This document shows positions 16,729 to 26,712 of a stretch of 64,000 nucleotides of DNA, piece by piece. The stretch is from contig CAVSZO010000045.1 of the NCBI GenBank assembly GCA_963732335.1, positions 21,773 to 85,772 of the forward strand, in the 5' to 3' direction. The notes under the pieces are model-generated. The model was not told the origin of the DNA. It saw only the letters and a program-made list of their open reading frames with translations, and made no database searches. Every line of letters starts with the position of its first letter. The first letter of the stretch is position 1. This DNA comes from Desertimonas sp963732335. Its GTDB lineage: Bacteria; Actinomycetota; Acidimicrobiia; Acidimicrobiales; Ilumatobacteraceae. Both the position numbers and the translations under genes were made by a program.

Positions 16729-19700
16729 ATGAGCAGCCTCGGCGACACCGTCGGCTTCGTCAATGACGCCTTCTACTTCGCGCCGGTCGAGACGTTCGTC
16801 CCGGAGAACATCGTCTTCGGCCGCTACACATTCCTGCCTTGGAACCGCACGGGCGTCGCCCAAGGTGTCTCCACCCCCGCCGCCGGGGCACTACGCGCCA
16901 ACGTCACCGTCACGGTCACGGTCCAAGGTGATGGTGCTGCCGAAGACGTCACCCAGACGCTCGTCGTACGTGGGCCCTCCGACGTGCTCTCGATCAGCGA
17001 AGCGCAGGTGATCCGTCGCTATCCGCAACCTGGCGCAGATCGGGCCGAGGAACCGTTCCTCGCCCACGTCGAGTTCGATCGCCCGGACCTGCCGTGGATC
17101 TTCTCGCCATCCGCACCCGCCGGAGGTCGGCTGCGACCGTGGATCGTGCTCGTCGTGCTGCGGGCGGCCAAGAGCAATCTCCGGCCGGCGACCGGAGGTC
17201 TCCCCGCCCGTGTCCTCACGACGTTGTCGGAGCTCCAGTCGCTCGACGACTCGTGGGCCTGGGCCCACGCTCAGGTCGTCGGCCCGGTGGCGACAAGTGC
17301 GACGGTGCCGACGGTCGCCGACCGACTCACTGCGGCGTATGGCGCACAGAACCTGTCTCGCCTGATCTGCCCGCGCCGACTGACGCCAAACGAGAGCTAT
17401 GTCGCCTGTGTCGTTCCGGCGTATGACGCCGGAGTCAAAGCCGGTCTCGGGTCGAGCGCACCGGGCACCCTGGACCCTGCTTGGACGCGACCGAGCAACG
17501 GTTCGGACGCCAACAACGAGATCGAGCTTCCGGTCTTCACGTCATGGTCGTTCAACACCGGGCCAGCGGGCGACTTCCGGACCCTTGCCGAGAAGCTCCA
17601 GCCGGTCCCCGCGCCGTGGCAGGTCGGGCGGCGATTGGTCGACATGGCGCGACCTGGCGGTGACCTCCCCAATCTCGGCGTCAATGACACGGGCCGCCTG
17701 CAGACCGTGCGGGGGCCGCTGTTCTCGCCGCAGGAGCCCGAGGTCTCGAGTTCCGACCCCAAGGAGCGAGCTGCTGCCATCGCCGAGAACGCCAGTTGGC
17801 CGTCCACCGAGACCGAGGCTCTCCGCCAATTGCTCAACGCGCCCGACGAGTTGGGCGGCCGGGAGGACCCCGCCGACCTCGACACGATTCCGCTCGTCGG
17901 CCCGGAGATCTACGCCCGTCACCACGCGGCGCGAACCCGAGTGGAACCGGCCCGGGACGACGATTGGTTCGGCGAGGTGAACCTGGCTCCGGTGAACCGC
18001 GTGGTCGCCGGTATCGGTACGCGGGTCGTCCAGCGCGATCAGGAAGAGATCATGCAGTCGGCGTGGGCCCAGGTCGGCGCCATCGACGATGCCAACGAGC
18101 AGCTGCGCCGCGCTCAGCTCGCCCGCTTCGTCGGCCAGGCGCTCCACGACCGCCACCTCAAGGCGTTGGCCTATGGCGCGCTGGTTCAGGCCACGCGCGC
18201 TGTCCACGCTCGTGTGCAGATCGACGGATCGTCGACGCTGCACGCGACGATCAACAGCAGTGCCCTGCCACTGGCCGCGACGATGTCTGCATGTCGTCGG
18301 TTCACCCGACCGCAGGGTCCGCTGCGCCGGTTCGCTCAGGGAGAACAACGAGCGAATCTCGAGCGGTTTGTCGGCGACGAAGGAACCAGCCGCGACTTTC
18401 GCCGTCCGTACGTCGACCTCGACGGCGTTTCCCGGATCTCCGAGCTCGCCGCCAACGCGCTGCCGTCGGACATTGTGGCGGGCGTGCTGGGGCTCGACGG
18501 GAGCGAACCCGGCGAGCTGGTGCAGCTACTGCAGGATCATGGCGCGGCGTTGGCCAAGGCACCCGGTCTTCCCGACTACCTGACGCCAGATGCCGTTGCC
18601 GGGGCGTCTCCCGTTTCCGACTTCAGACTGCAGGACGAGGCCGGCGCCCGGTTGTACAACGTCATCGCCCGGGGCATGGCGCACAACGACGACCGCCACC
18701 CAACGCGTGTCGCGGCCAATGTCGCCCTGCTCGGCGCCCTGGAACAGACGTTGTCCGGCACCGTTGTCGGCGACCGGGCCGGTGGCGTCGCCGACGACCT
18801 GGTCAACAACCGCCCAATCGACTTCAAGCCGGTCCGCCCCGTCCTCGATCCGCAACTGCCTCCGACCGGCCCGGTAGGTCCGTCGATACCCAGACTTCCT
18901 GACGGTCCGGTGATCGGTCCGGGCCGGCCGGGCGGTGGTCCGGTGATCGGTCCGGTCGGACCGGGGGGTGGTCCGGTGATCGGTCCGGTCGGACCGGGGG
19001 GTGGTCCGGTGATCGGTCCGGTCGGACCGGGGGGTGGTCCGGTGATCGGTCCGGTCGGACCGGGCGGTGGTCCCGTGATCGGTCCCGGTCGCCCTGTCGT
19101 CGGTCCCGGCACTCCTCGTGTACGACCGGGCGGTGGCTCGCCTCGGCGGCTGGCGATACCGGTCGCTGGACAGCTGGCCAGCCGGGAGATCCACCCGGAG
19201 CGGACGCTGATGCAGCTCCTCGAGCGTTCGTCGGTCGAGCCCTTCGAAGCGGTTGCGTCGCTCGCCCCGATCTCCGATGCGTTGGTCTCCACGACCTGGC
19301 CGACCACGCCGGAGCGGGCGCCGTTCTCGGTCGCCGCCGTCGATTTCCTCACCGCTCTCGATCCGGCGGTGACCGTGACCAACAGGATCAAGGGCCGGGT
19401 CGGAGCGTTCCCTGACTGGCTGCCCGTGGACTGGTTCGACAACGGCCTCCTCCAGCCGATCATGGCTGCGCCCGTGTTCACCCGCCCGATGTACAAGGCC
19501 CTCGCGGCGTATGACCGGGAGTGGTTGATCCCCGGTCTCGCCGCGCTGAAAGAGCCGGACGTCGTGACGGTTCTCGTGTCCAACGCCGCGTTCATCGAAG
19601 CGTTCCTCGTCGGGCTTTCCCACGAAACCGGTCGAGAGTTGCTGTGGCGTGGCTATCCCACCGACCAGCGGGGGACCTACTTCCGGCGGTTCTGGACCGG

Positions 19701-20334
19701 CGACAGTGACGAACTCGTCCAGGACGTCCATCGCTTTGCGGCCACGCCACTGGGCAGCCACCTCGTTCCGACGCTGTCGGGCAGGTTGGTCCTGTTCGTG
19801 CGTGGCGAGCTCGTCCGGCGCTACCCCAACGCCATCGTCATGGCCCTCCGGGCAGGCAGCACCGATTCGGCGGGTCACCCCATCTTCATCGACCCGGCCT
19901 CGAATCCTCCGCGGCCCGCCCAGGCGCCGATCCTGTTTCACGGGCATTTGCGCCCCGACATCAACCTCGTTGGCTTCGACCTCACGGTGGACGACGTCGA
20001 AGACGAGAATTGGTGGTTCATCATCGCCGAGCACCCGACCGCTCCACGTTTCGGGTTGGACCTCAGCCGGGAGCTTGCGCTCACCCGGGAGACCGTTGCC
20101 TGGACGGACATGGCAATCGACTTCGGCGGGAGTGCGCCCGGGTTCCTATCCGGCGACGCGACGAAGCAGATCCCCGACGCATCAGTCAGCGGCGGCACGG
20201 CGAACTGGGGTTCCGATTCGGCGATGGCGGCCCACATCCTTCTGCGTGATCCGGTCCGCGCTGCGTTCGACGCCAAGGATCTGCTCGAGCCGACCGGCGC
20301 GATGTCGGCCCGAGTGTTCCGAGGTGTCCGATGA
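16729..20334 (+). CDS. Giant protein with collagen-like GGPVIGPVGPG repeat
   Basis: Intact 1201-aa protein, family not recognised. It opens MSSLGDTVGFVNDAFYFAP; residues 30-110 are strand-rich, 110-700 are mixed with long helical segments (EEIMQSAWAQVGAIDDANEQ), 705-805 form a Gly/Pro/Val linker with four 11-residue units, and 810-1201 form a second folded half (WFDNGLLQPIMAAPVFTRPM; SVSGGTANWGSDSAMAAHIL near the end). No signal peptide, transmembrane segment or catalytic signature. Stop overlaps the next start (ATGA). The two halves joined by a flexible linker, and tight coupling to two more unknown proteins, suggest a subunit of a multi-protein assembly. Confidence 0.85.
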   Translation: MSSLGDTVGFVNDAFYFAPVETFVPENIVFGRYTFLPWNRTGVAQGVSTPAAGALRANVTVTVTVQGDGAAEDVTQTLVVRGPSDVLSISEAQVIRRYPQPGADRAEEPFLAHVEFDRPDLPWIFSPSAPAGGRLRPWIVLVVLRAAKSNLRPATGGLPARVLTTLSELQSLDDSWAWAHAQVVGPVATSATVPTVADRLTAAYGAQNLSRLICPRRLTPNESYVACVVPAYDAGVKAGLGSSAPGTLDPAWTRPSNGSDANNEIELPVFTSWSFNTGPAGDFRTLAEKLQPVPAPWQVGRRLVDMARPGGDLPNLGVNDTGRLQTVRGPLFSPQEPEVSSSDPKERAAAIAENASWPSTETEALRQLLNAPDELGGREDPADLDTIPLVGPEIYARHHAARTRVEPARDDDWFGEVNLAPVNRVVAGIGTRVVQRDQEEIMQSAWAQVGAIDDANEQLRRAQLARFVGQALHDRHLKALAYGALVQATRAVHARVQIDGSSTLHATINSSALPLAATMSACRRFTRPQGPLRRFAQGEQRANLERFVGDEGTSRDFRRPYVDLDGVSRISELAANALPSDIVAGVLGLDGSEPGELVQLLQDHGAALAKAPGLPDYLTPDAVAGASPVSDFRLQDEAGARLYNVIARGMAHNDDRHPTRVAANVALLGALEQTLSGTVVGDRAGGVADDLVNNRPIDFKPVRPVLDPQLPPTGPVGPSIPRLPDGPVIGPGRPGGGPVIGPVGPGGGPVIGPVGPGGGPVIGPVGPGGGPVIGPVGPGGGPVIGPGRPVVGPGTPRVRPGGGSPRRLAIPVAGQLASREIHPERTLMQLLERSSVEPFEAVASLAPISDALVSTTWPTTPERAPFSVAAVDFLTALDPAVTVTNRIKGRVGAFPDWLPVDWFDNGLLQPIMAAPVFTRPMYKALAAYDREWLIPGLAALKEPDVVTVLVSNAAFIEAFLVGLSHETGRELLWRGYPTDQRGTYFRRFWTGDSDELVQDVHRFAATPLGSHLVPTLSGRLVLFVRGELVRRYPNAIVMALRAGSTDSAGHPIFIDPASNPPRPAQAPILFHGHLRPDINLVGFDLTVDDVEDENWWFIIAEHPTAPRFGLDLSRELALTRETVAWTDMAIDFGGSAPGFLSGDATKQIPDASVSGGTANWGSDSAMAAHILLRDPVRAAFDAKDLLEPTGAMSARVFRGVR
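18934..19088 (+). repeat. 33-bp tandem repeat, 4.5 units, encoding GGPVIGPVGPG
   Basis: Units start at 18934, 18967, 19000 and 19033, with a partial fifth at 19066. Copies differ only by a c/g near the unit end. Flanked on both sides by further Gly-Pro-rich coding (PSIPRLPDGPVIGPGRPG and GPGRPVVGPGTPRVRPGG). Near-identity indicates recent duplication. Confidence 0.93.
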
Positions 20335-23300
20335 GCGACGTCTTTCTCGAGCAAGTGCGGACCGAGGTCGCCGAGCTTGCCAGCGAACGCGATGAACTGA
20401 CGGCCAAGCTCGGTGCCCTCGTCGATCAGCTGGCAGAACGGATCGCCGAGACTCGATCGGCAGCGTCTATAGGCGATGACACGACGATGCTGGCGAAGGA
20501 GGGGAGGGTCGCCAACCTGCGCCGGGCGCGACGACGCGTGGTCGCCGATCTCGCAGCCATCGACGCCTCCGTTCGCCAAGCGGTCGGCGCGTTCGTCGAG
20601 GCCGGCTTCGACCCGTGCGACGCGGAGTCGGATGTGCCGCTGTTGCTGTTGCCGGTCCGTCTGGAGACTCGATTCGCCGACGGCGGGGCAACCCTGCGCG
20701 TACGCATTTACCCGGACGCGGCGCACCTCGATCGACTCGATGCCGGGTTGACTGTCGATGAACGCGCTGCGGGTAGGGCGTACTGGTCGGCGGTCTGGGA
20801 CGGTGGTGTCGCCGGAGAGGACGGGGCGTGGCGGCAGTTGCTCGGCACCGTCCATCGTGAGCGGGCTGCGTGGGTCGCCTTCAGCCTCACCCCGGACAAC
20901 CTGGCCCAGCGCTTCGACGCTGGCGTCCAACCCGAGTTCCCCGATGTGCCACCGTGTACGCGTCGCCCCCCGATGGCTCGGTGCCTGCCGGACCACTTCG
21001 TGGTGGCGGCGGTCCAGGCCAACGCCGTGCGCAGCGCCACTGGCGCCCCGGTCCCCAGCGAGGTGACCGTGGGACTGCCTCGTGACGACGATCCCTCGTC
21101 GCTGGTCGGCGCCGACGGGGCGGTACTCCCACCGGGAATGGCGTGGATGGCCGACTTCGAGGAGGCAGTCGCCATTGGTCTCGGCGTCGAGGTGCGCCTC
21201 GCCGCTGCTGGCGCGCCCGTCGACCTCCTGTTGGCGTTTGGCATCCACTCGAGCGTGTCACCGGCGAACTCGGCGAACGAGCTCCAACGCCTGTTCATCG
21301 GCCATCGCTTCGGCGGTGGGGCGGCGTTCGTGCCGCAAGGGACACCAACCAACAACACCGAGGCGGATCGCGCTGGGTGGACCCGCCGGCCCGAGCCGCT
21401 TCCTCCACCGACGACCGCTGCGGCGCGAGCGCCAGTCGAGGGCTCCAACGCTGCCGTGCTGGCGAGAGCACTCGGACTCGGCGGCGAGGTGTTGGCGGGC
21501 GTTCAGGACTCGGAACTGCACGAGCAGGGGCTCGCAGGAGCTGCGCATGCTGCGCTGTGGGGGCCGAGTTGGGGCACGTTCCTCGAACGGATGCTGATGT
21601 ACAACCCAGGCGGGATCCTCGACGACGCTCAAACGGAGGCGCTTCGCTCGTTCTACATCACCCACGTTCGTGGCCGTGGCCCACTTCCGGCCGTGCGCCT
21701 CGGCAATCAGCCGTACGGCGTGCTGCCGGTGACGGCGTTCGACGCGGGGTTCGCCGCCGACGGCAGCGACCCGATCGAGGCGGGTCTCGTCAACATCTTG
21801 CGTACGGCCCGTCCGATCTGGACGGCCGGGGTCGAGAACGTGCCGACCGTCGGTGGGGTCGGCGTGACCGGCCCCCTGGACGAGCGGTTGCTCGAGATCC
21901 TCGGTTCTTCCCCCCAATTGCTGGCCCTGCGTGTGCGCTCGATCGCCTCGGAGGCCGCCTGCTCGATCGTGCCACCACTCCTCGGGATCTTCGACGAGGA
22001 CACCGCCCGGCAGCATCTGTTCGATTCGATCCTGTGGCAGCTGCTCGGCTTGGCGCCTGGAGTGCTCGGCTTCAGTGGCGCGCTCGGCAAGACGACACGT
22101 CCCCTGGGCCTTCCGCTCGCCGACGACAACGACCCCGCCTACATCGACGCCTTGCTGAATGACACCGACCGCAAGGTCAGCAGCGTGGTCCAGGCGCTGC
22201 TCGAGCTGGCCCTCGATGCGGAGCGCCGTGCGGTCGCCGCCGCCACGCCGAGGGCGCTGATCCCGGAAGTCACCGAATTGGCGTTCCGCGTGGCTTACGA
22301 CCTCGCCGGACCCATCGTCGAGATGACGCGCTCCGTCGATGCCGGAGAGGCGGGCCCCGACGAGCTGCACGTGCTGGCAGACAAGATCAGCGAGAAGTTC
22401 GGTCCAGCCGGACCGGTCCAGCTCGCCCTCACCCAACCTGTCGCCGGATTGCGGGACTCGCTGGGGAGTATCGCGATCGAGGCCGGTGGCGATTTCAATC
22501 TCGCCGGCGGTCTGGCGATCAACGCGATGCAGGCGTGGTTCCGCGGCCAAGCGCGTCTCGCCGAGGTCGAGGCGGCGATGCGCTCGCTGTCGACGGCGTC
22601 GACCAGGGCGCGGCGGATCGCGGTCGCCGAGGCGCTGGACTGCGCGTCGCATCGCTTCGATGCCTGGGCGACGGCACTCGTGACGCGCCGGCTCGCTGAT
22701 CGACGCCGAACCGTGCCCCAGGGGATCCTTCTCGGCGCCTACGGATGGGTCGAGAACCTGAGGCCGGGGGCGACCACGACGCGTGACGGGGGCTACCTGC
22801 TGGCGCCGAGCGTGGCTCAGGCTGCCACCGCCGGCGTGTTGCGAAGTGCCTATCTGCACCACAATCCGTCCGCCGACGGAAGTGGCGCGTTCGCCATCGA
22901 TCTCACCAGTACCCGTGTGCGCAACAGCCTCTCCCTGCTCCAGGGCATTCGCAACGGGCAGACGCTCGGAGCGCTGCTCGGGTACCGGTTCGAGCGACTG
23001 CTCCAGGAGAGTTCTCGGCAGGTCCAGCGGTTCATCCTGTCGCTGCGCGCCATTGCGCCGCTCGTCGGCGGCAACCTGACGTCCCGCGGCGACGCAATAC
23101 CACAGCCGGCACGTGAGGCGCTGGGCGCCACGGACGTCGTCGACGGCGTGATGTTGCTGCACTTGCGTGACACCGGAGTCGACATCCGGGCAGCTCTGGC
23201 CGTGGCGCCGGACAACCCCTACCTGACGACGCCGTGGACCCCACCGACCGGCCCCGAATGGCAGGCGATCAGCGACGCGATGGACGAAATCGCTGCGCAG

Positions 23301-24944
23301 TACGATGCTGCGGCCGACCTCCTGCTCGCCGAGTCCGTGCACCAACTGGTCCAGGGCAACACGGCGCGAGCTGCAGCGACGCTCGACGCAGCCGCTGGTG
23401 GCGACGCCGTCCCCGTGGACCCCGATGTCGTCAAGACGCCGCTCCGCGGTACTGCGATCACTCATCGCGGACTCGCCCTCGTCCCCGATCACTTCACCGG
23501 TACGGCCGGCTGGACGACGACGACGCCGCGGGCGGCCGCCGAGCCGCGACTCGAGGCCTGGGCGGAGTCGATCCTCGGCCCGGCAGACGCAGTGGTCGTC
23601 CAGGTCCGTCAAGACGGAACGCCCCGCACCCTGGACGCCGCCGATCTCGCTGCACTCGACGTCGTCTACGACGCGGCCGACTTCGGCACCTTGGAGCAGC
23701 GCATTCGCGCTGCGATGCCCGGGTTGAGCAACGACCCCCTGGTGGCCCGCAGTGACCCCAACTGGCCAACCCGCTTGCGTGCCCTCGGTGAGATCGCCGA
23801 CCTCGGAGCCTCCGTCCATCGAACATTGGCGGAGGCCGAGGCGGCGCTGCCCCGAGCGTTTGCCCGCGCCGGTGAGAAGGGGACGCGGTTCGTTTCCAAC
23901 GCCTCGATGTCCGAGTTCACCGACCGTCTGGACGCGGCGCTCTCCAGCTTGACAGCTACCGCCAACGCCCTGGCGGCGGTGCTTGCCCAGGAAGCTCCGG
24001 ACACTGCCGCCCTTGCAGCTGCCGTCGTCGACGTGGCTGCGTTCGGCATTCCGCTCATCGGCGAGGGACCAGAGGATTTCACCACCGCACCGTTCGTCCT
24101 CGCCGAGGCGAATCGTCGGATCGAGTCAGCCACCGCCTTGCGATCGGGCGCCGTTGAGCTCGAGGTGTCGGTCGGACTGGAGATGGGCAAGGCACTGTTC
24201 GGCGAGTCGTTCTGGGTATTGCCGCTCGTTTCGCGCGGGACGGCGGACCTCTTCGGCGCGTCGATCGGTCGAGTAACCCCGCGCCAGGGCGCGATCCGTC
24301 GCTTCATTCGTGATCTCGCATCTGTTCGCAAGCCGCTCGCCCGATTCGCCGAGATGCTGCTGTTCGGCGAGGCGGTCGTCGGGCGCCGCCGGCTGCAGGT
24401 CGTACAGCTCGCGCCATCAGGCACGCCAGGCGCCAATCGCTGGTTGGCGCTGGAGGTCGACCCGACGACCCCCTCTCCAAAGGATCCCGTGACAATCCTC
24501 GTCGTCGACTCGCCCGTCGTCCTCAAGTCCGAGGATCGGTTTGCCGGCCTGATCCTGGACGAGTGGGTCGAGATCGCCCCGACCCGCACGGTGCGGGGCG
24601 AGAACTCCGACGAGCCCGTCGTCGAGTCGATGGTGACCACAGGCGTCGCCGCCAATGTCGACGTCCCCGACTCACGGGCTCCGCAGGCCATCCTGCTTGC
24701 CATGTCCCCGGATCAGTCACGGTGGTCGACATCGAAGGTTGCGGCCGTTCTCACCGAAACGCTGGAGCTCGCCAAGCTGCGGACCGTGAGTCTCGAACGA
24801 GTGCCGTGGGCCGGTCGGATCCTCCCTGCCCTGCAGGAGCAGAGCGCGTCGCTTCAGGGATCGACGGCAATGGACATCGCCATGCTGGTCAATGTCCTGG
24901 CCACTTCTGAATTGATGCTGAGCTTCGTCAAGGAGGCCGAATGA
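20331..24944 (+). CDS. Giant protein of unknown function (1537 aa)
   Basis: Intact reading frame, coupled to its neighbours by ATGA overlaps at both ends. Residues 1-45 and 60-90 form predicted coiled-coil helices (LASERDELTAKLGALVDQLA). A conserved-looking block follows at about 100-130 (VPLLLLPVRLETRF ... LRVRIYPDAAHLDRL). Near 455 is VRLGNQPYGVLPVTAFD, a motif I have seen in other large uncharacterised bacterial proteins next to homologs of the gene downstream. The rest is Ala-rich and helical. No signal peptide, membrane helix or nucleotide-binding motif. Probably a cytosolic or non-classically exported structural subunit; nothing supports a specific activity. Confidence 0.85.
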   Translation: MSDVFLEQVRTEVAELASERDELTAKLGALVDQLAERIAETRSAASIGDDTTMLAKEGRVANLRRARRRVVADLAAIDASVRQAVGAFVEAGFDPCDAESDVPLLLLPVRLETRFADGGATLRVRIYPDAAHLDRLDAGLTVDERAAGRAYWSAVWDGGVAGEDGAWRQLLGTVHRERAAWVAFSLTPDNLAQRFDAGVQPEFPDVPPCTRRPPMARCLPDHFVVAAVQANAVRSATGAPVPSEVTVGLPRDDDPSSLVGADGAVLPPGMAWMADFEEAVAIGLGVEVRLAAAGAPVDLLLAFGIHSSVSPANSANELQRLFIGHRFGGGAAFVPQGTPTNNTEADRAGWTRRPEPLPPPTTAAARAPVEGSNAAVLARALGLGGEVLAGVQDSELHEQGLAGAAHAALWGPSWGTFLERMLMYNPGGILDDAQTEALRSFYITHVRGRGPLPAVRLGNQPYGVLPVTAFDAGFAADGSDPIEAGLVNILRTARPIWTAGVENVPTVGGVGVTGPLDERLLEILGSSPQLLALRVRSIASEAACSIVPPLLGIFDEDTARQHLFDSILWQLLGLAPGVLGFSGALGKTTRPLGLPLADDNDPAYIDALLNDTDRKVSSVVQALLELALDAERRAVAAATPRALIPEVTELAFRVAYDLAGPIVEMTRSVDAGEAGPDELHVLADKISEKFGPAGPVQLALTQPVAGLRDSLGSIAIEAGGDFNLAGGLAINAMQAWFRGQARLAEVEAAMRSLSTASTRARRIAVAEALDCASHRFDAWATALVTRRLADRRRTVPQGILLGAYGWVENLRPGATTTRDGGYLLAPSVAQAATAGVLRSAYLHHNPSADGSGAFAIDLTSTRVRNSLSLLQGIRNGQTLGALLGYRFERLLQESSRQVQRFILSLRAIAPLVGGNLTSRGDAIPQPAREALGATDVVDGVMLLHLRDTGVDIRAALAVAPDNPYLTTPWTPPTGPEWQAISDAMDEIAAQYDAAADLLLAESVHQLVQGNTARAAATLDAAAGGDAVPVDPDVVKTPLRGTAITHRGLALVPDHFTGTAGWTTTTPRAAAEPRLEAWAESILGPADAVVVQVRQDGTPRTLDAADLAALDVVYDAADFGTLEQRIRAAMPGLSNDPLVARSDPNWPTRLRALGEIADLGASVHRTLAEAEAALPRAFARAGEKGTRFVSNASMSEFTDRLDAALSSLTATANALAAVLAQEAPDTAALAAAVVDVAAFGIPLIGEGPEDFTTAPFVLAEANRRIESATALRSGAVELEVSVGLEMGKALFGESFWVLPLVSRGTADLFGASIGRVTPRQGAIRRFIRDLASVRKPLARFAEMLLFGEAVVGRRRLQVVQLAPSGTPGANRWLALEVDPTTPSPKDPVTILVVDSPVVLKSEDRFAGLILDEWVEIAPTRTVRGENSDEPVVESMVTTGVAANVDVPDSRAPQAILLAMSPDQSRWSTSKVAAVLTETLELAKLRTVSLERVPWAGRILPALQEQSASLQGSTAMDIAMLVNVLATSELMLSFVKEAE

Positions 24945-26710
24945 CTGTCGGACTCGGACTCACGACGCAACAGGTCCCGCTGGTCCTCGCCGCGTCGTTT
25001 CTCGCCGAACCACCCGGGTGGACGCGCCTCGAACCGCAGTCGGCGTCTGGCGACCCGGCGCCCGGCCTCGAGGCGCGCGTCCACGATCCGCTCTGGATGC
25101 TTGCCCGTCAATGGCAGCTGGGCGAGTTCCAGGGCGAGGATGTCGGCAGTCCCGTCACGGTGAGCGTCGACTGCACCATCGCCCCGGTCGTCGCGTTCCA
25201 GCCGGGAGCGCCCGCCGACGGCCGGCCCGTGCGCCCTTGGAGCGACAGCGAGCTGATCGAGCCAGTCATCGAGCGGGAGCCGTCGCCTGCCCGCGGCCTC
25301 GGCCTCCGACAGCGCGCCGAGGCGGGAGCCCAGCTGTTCGCCGATCTGCGCGATGTGGGAGTCGGCAGGCAGGTGTTCGACCTGATCCTCGCCGACTGCC
25401 CACTCGCCCTTCCGTGGAGCGACGAGTTCGACCGGGTCGCCCCACCGCTGTTGACGCTGCTCGAGGGCCGGCTCCCCGACGGTCACTCCGCCGCGGCGAT
25501 CATCGGGCCAGGCCTGCAGCAGTCCCCACCAACGCTTCCCGACTGGTTCGAGGGAGTACCCAATCGTCCCCAAGTCGTTCGTGCCGTCCGCCGTTGGTAC
25601 TCGTGGTACCGCGCCGTGACGCCCGAACCGGGAGACGCCGACCCGTCGTGGATCGACGCCAGGCTCGAGTACCAGTTCAGCGTTGGGGTCGAAGGCCCCG
25701 ACGGTCCGCGCGTCTTGCACGCGCCCTCGTTCAGCGGTGGGAGAGCGGACTGGTACAGCCTCGACGAGGATGCCGACGCGGCGCCACTCGAGCCCGCCGA
25801 GGGACCGCCGGAGTCCCCCGTCTCGCGATCGGCGACACTGCTGGCGACCCCCCTGAGGTTCAGCGGAATGCCGGCCGGACGCTATTGGGAGTTCGAGGAC
25901 GGTCAGGTCAACCTTGGTGCGCTGCGCGTCCAGCCCCACGATCTCGCCCGCTTGGCGTTGGTCGAGTTTGCGATGGTCTACGGCAGCGACTGGCTCGTCG
26001 TGCCAGTCGACGTTCCGTCCGGGTCCTTCGTGTCCATCGACAACGTGCGGTACACGACCACGTTCGGCGAGGAGGTGACGGTCCCGGCGGTCGACGACGG
26101 CGCGCGGTCGGGCACGTTCAGGCTGTTCGAGATCAGCCAGAAGGGCACCGACGCGTCGCGCAACGGTCTGTTGGTTCTCTCGTCGGCGCCTGCCGTTCTC
26201 GAGGGCGAGGTCAGCGAGGAGGTACTTTTCCTCCGCGACGAGATGGCCAACCTGGCGTGGGCCGTCGAGCGGGTCGTCGAGGGTCCGAGCGGCGATCCGC
26301 GCAATCGAGGGGCTGAGCCACGTCCCGAGCCGTTCCAACCGAGTGACGATCCGAGCGCCGACATGACCTACCAGCTCGCCAACGAGGTCCCCGATCGATG
26401 GATTCCATTGCTCCCAGTCTCGACGGGCTACGCCACGATCGCGTTGCAGAAGGGAGCGATGATCAAGGGTGGACAACCCATCCAGCCGCTGGGCGTGGTG
26501 CTCAGGCCAGGAGAGCCGTTGGTGATCCAGGACGAAGAGGTCCCTCGAGACGGGGTCCGTGTTCGGCGGAGGTCAGTCGTCGCTCGAGACATGAAGGGTC
26601 GGTACGTTCGGTGGCTCGCCCGCCGAGTGGATGTCGGCCGGGGAGAGGGAAGCAGTGGTTTGGCGTTCGACACCGCGGTCCGTCGCCAGCCCGTGCCGGA
26701 CGATCTGTAG
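24941..26710 (+). CDS. Conserved uncharacterised protein (589 aa), partner of the giant proteins
   Basis: Intact. It opens MTVGLGLTTQQVPLVLAASF and carries a distinctive block at residues 40-75, EARVHDPLWMLARQWQLGEF followed by QGEDVGSPVTV, that I recognise as recurrent in uncharacterised large-protein clusters but cannot name. Residues 200-330 contain WYSWYRAVTPEPGDADPSWI and a beta-rich middle; NRG-type loops near 450; the C-terminus (QPIQPLGVVLRPGEPLVI ... DMKGRYVRWLARR) looks like a compact domain. Start overlaps the 1537-aa gene stop. A stem-loop follows three bases after the stop, so this appears to be the last gene of the block. Confidence 0.85.
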   Translation: MTVGLGLTTQQVPLVLAASFLAEPPGWTRLEPQSASGDPAPGLEARVHDPLWMLARQWQLGEFQGEDVGSPVTVSVDCTIAPVVAFQPGAPADGRPVRPWSDSELIEPVIEREPSPARGLGLRQRAEAGAQLFADLRDVGVGRQVFDLILADCPLALPWSDEFDRVAPPLLTLLEGRLPDGHSAAAIIGPGLQQSPPTLPDWFEGVPNRPQVVRAVRRWYSWYRAVTPEPGDADPSWIDARLEYQFSVGVEGPDGPRVLHAPSFSGGRADWYSLDEDADAAPLEPAEGPPESPVSRSATLLATPLRFSGMPAGRYWEFEDGQVNLGALRVQPHDLARLALVEFAMVYGSDWLVVPVDVPSGSFVSIDNVRYTTTFGEEVTVPAVDDGARSGTFRLFEISQKGTDASRNGLLVLSSAPAVLEGEVSEEVLFLRDEMANLAWAVERVVEGPSGDPRNRGAEPRPEPFQPSDDPSADMTYQLANEVPDRWIPLLPVSTGYATIALQKGAMIKGGQPIQPLGVVLRPGEPLVIQDEEVPRDGVRVRRRSVVARDMKGRYVRWLARRVDVGRGEGSSGLAFDTAVRRQPVPDDL

Positions 26711-26712
26711 AG

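Noticed and set aside
21258..23819. 853-aa minus-strand frame
   Set aside because: Shadow of the 1537-aa gene; Arg/Gly/His composition without domains, and the plus frame has coupled start and stop.
13834..26710. Contractile injection system or phage tail cluster
   Set aside because: No sheath, tube, baseplate, AAA ATPase or LysM signature could be seen; large size alone is not enough.
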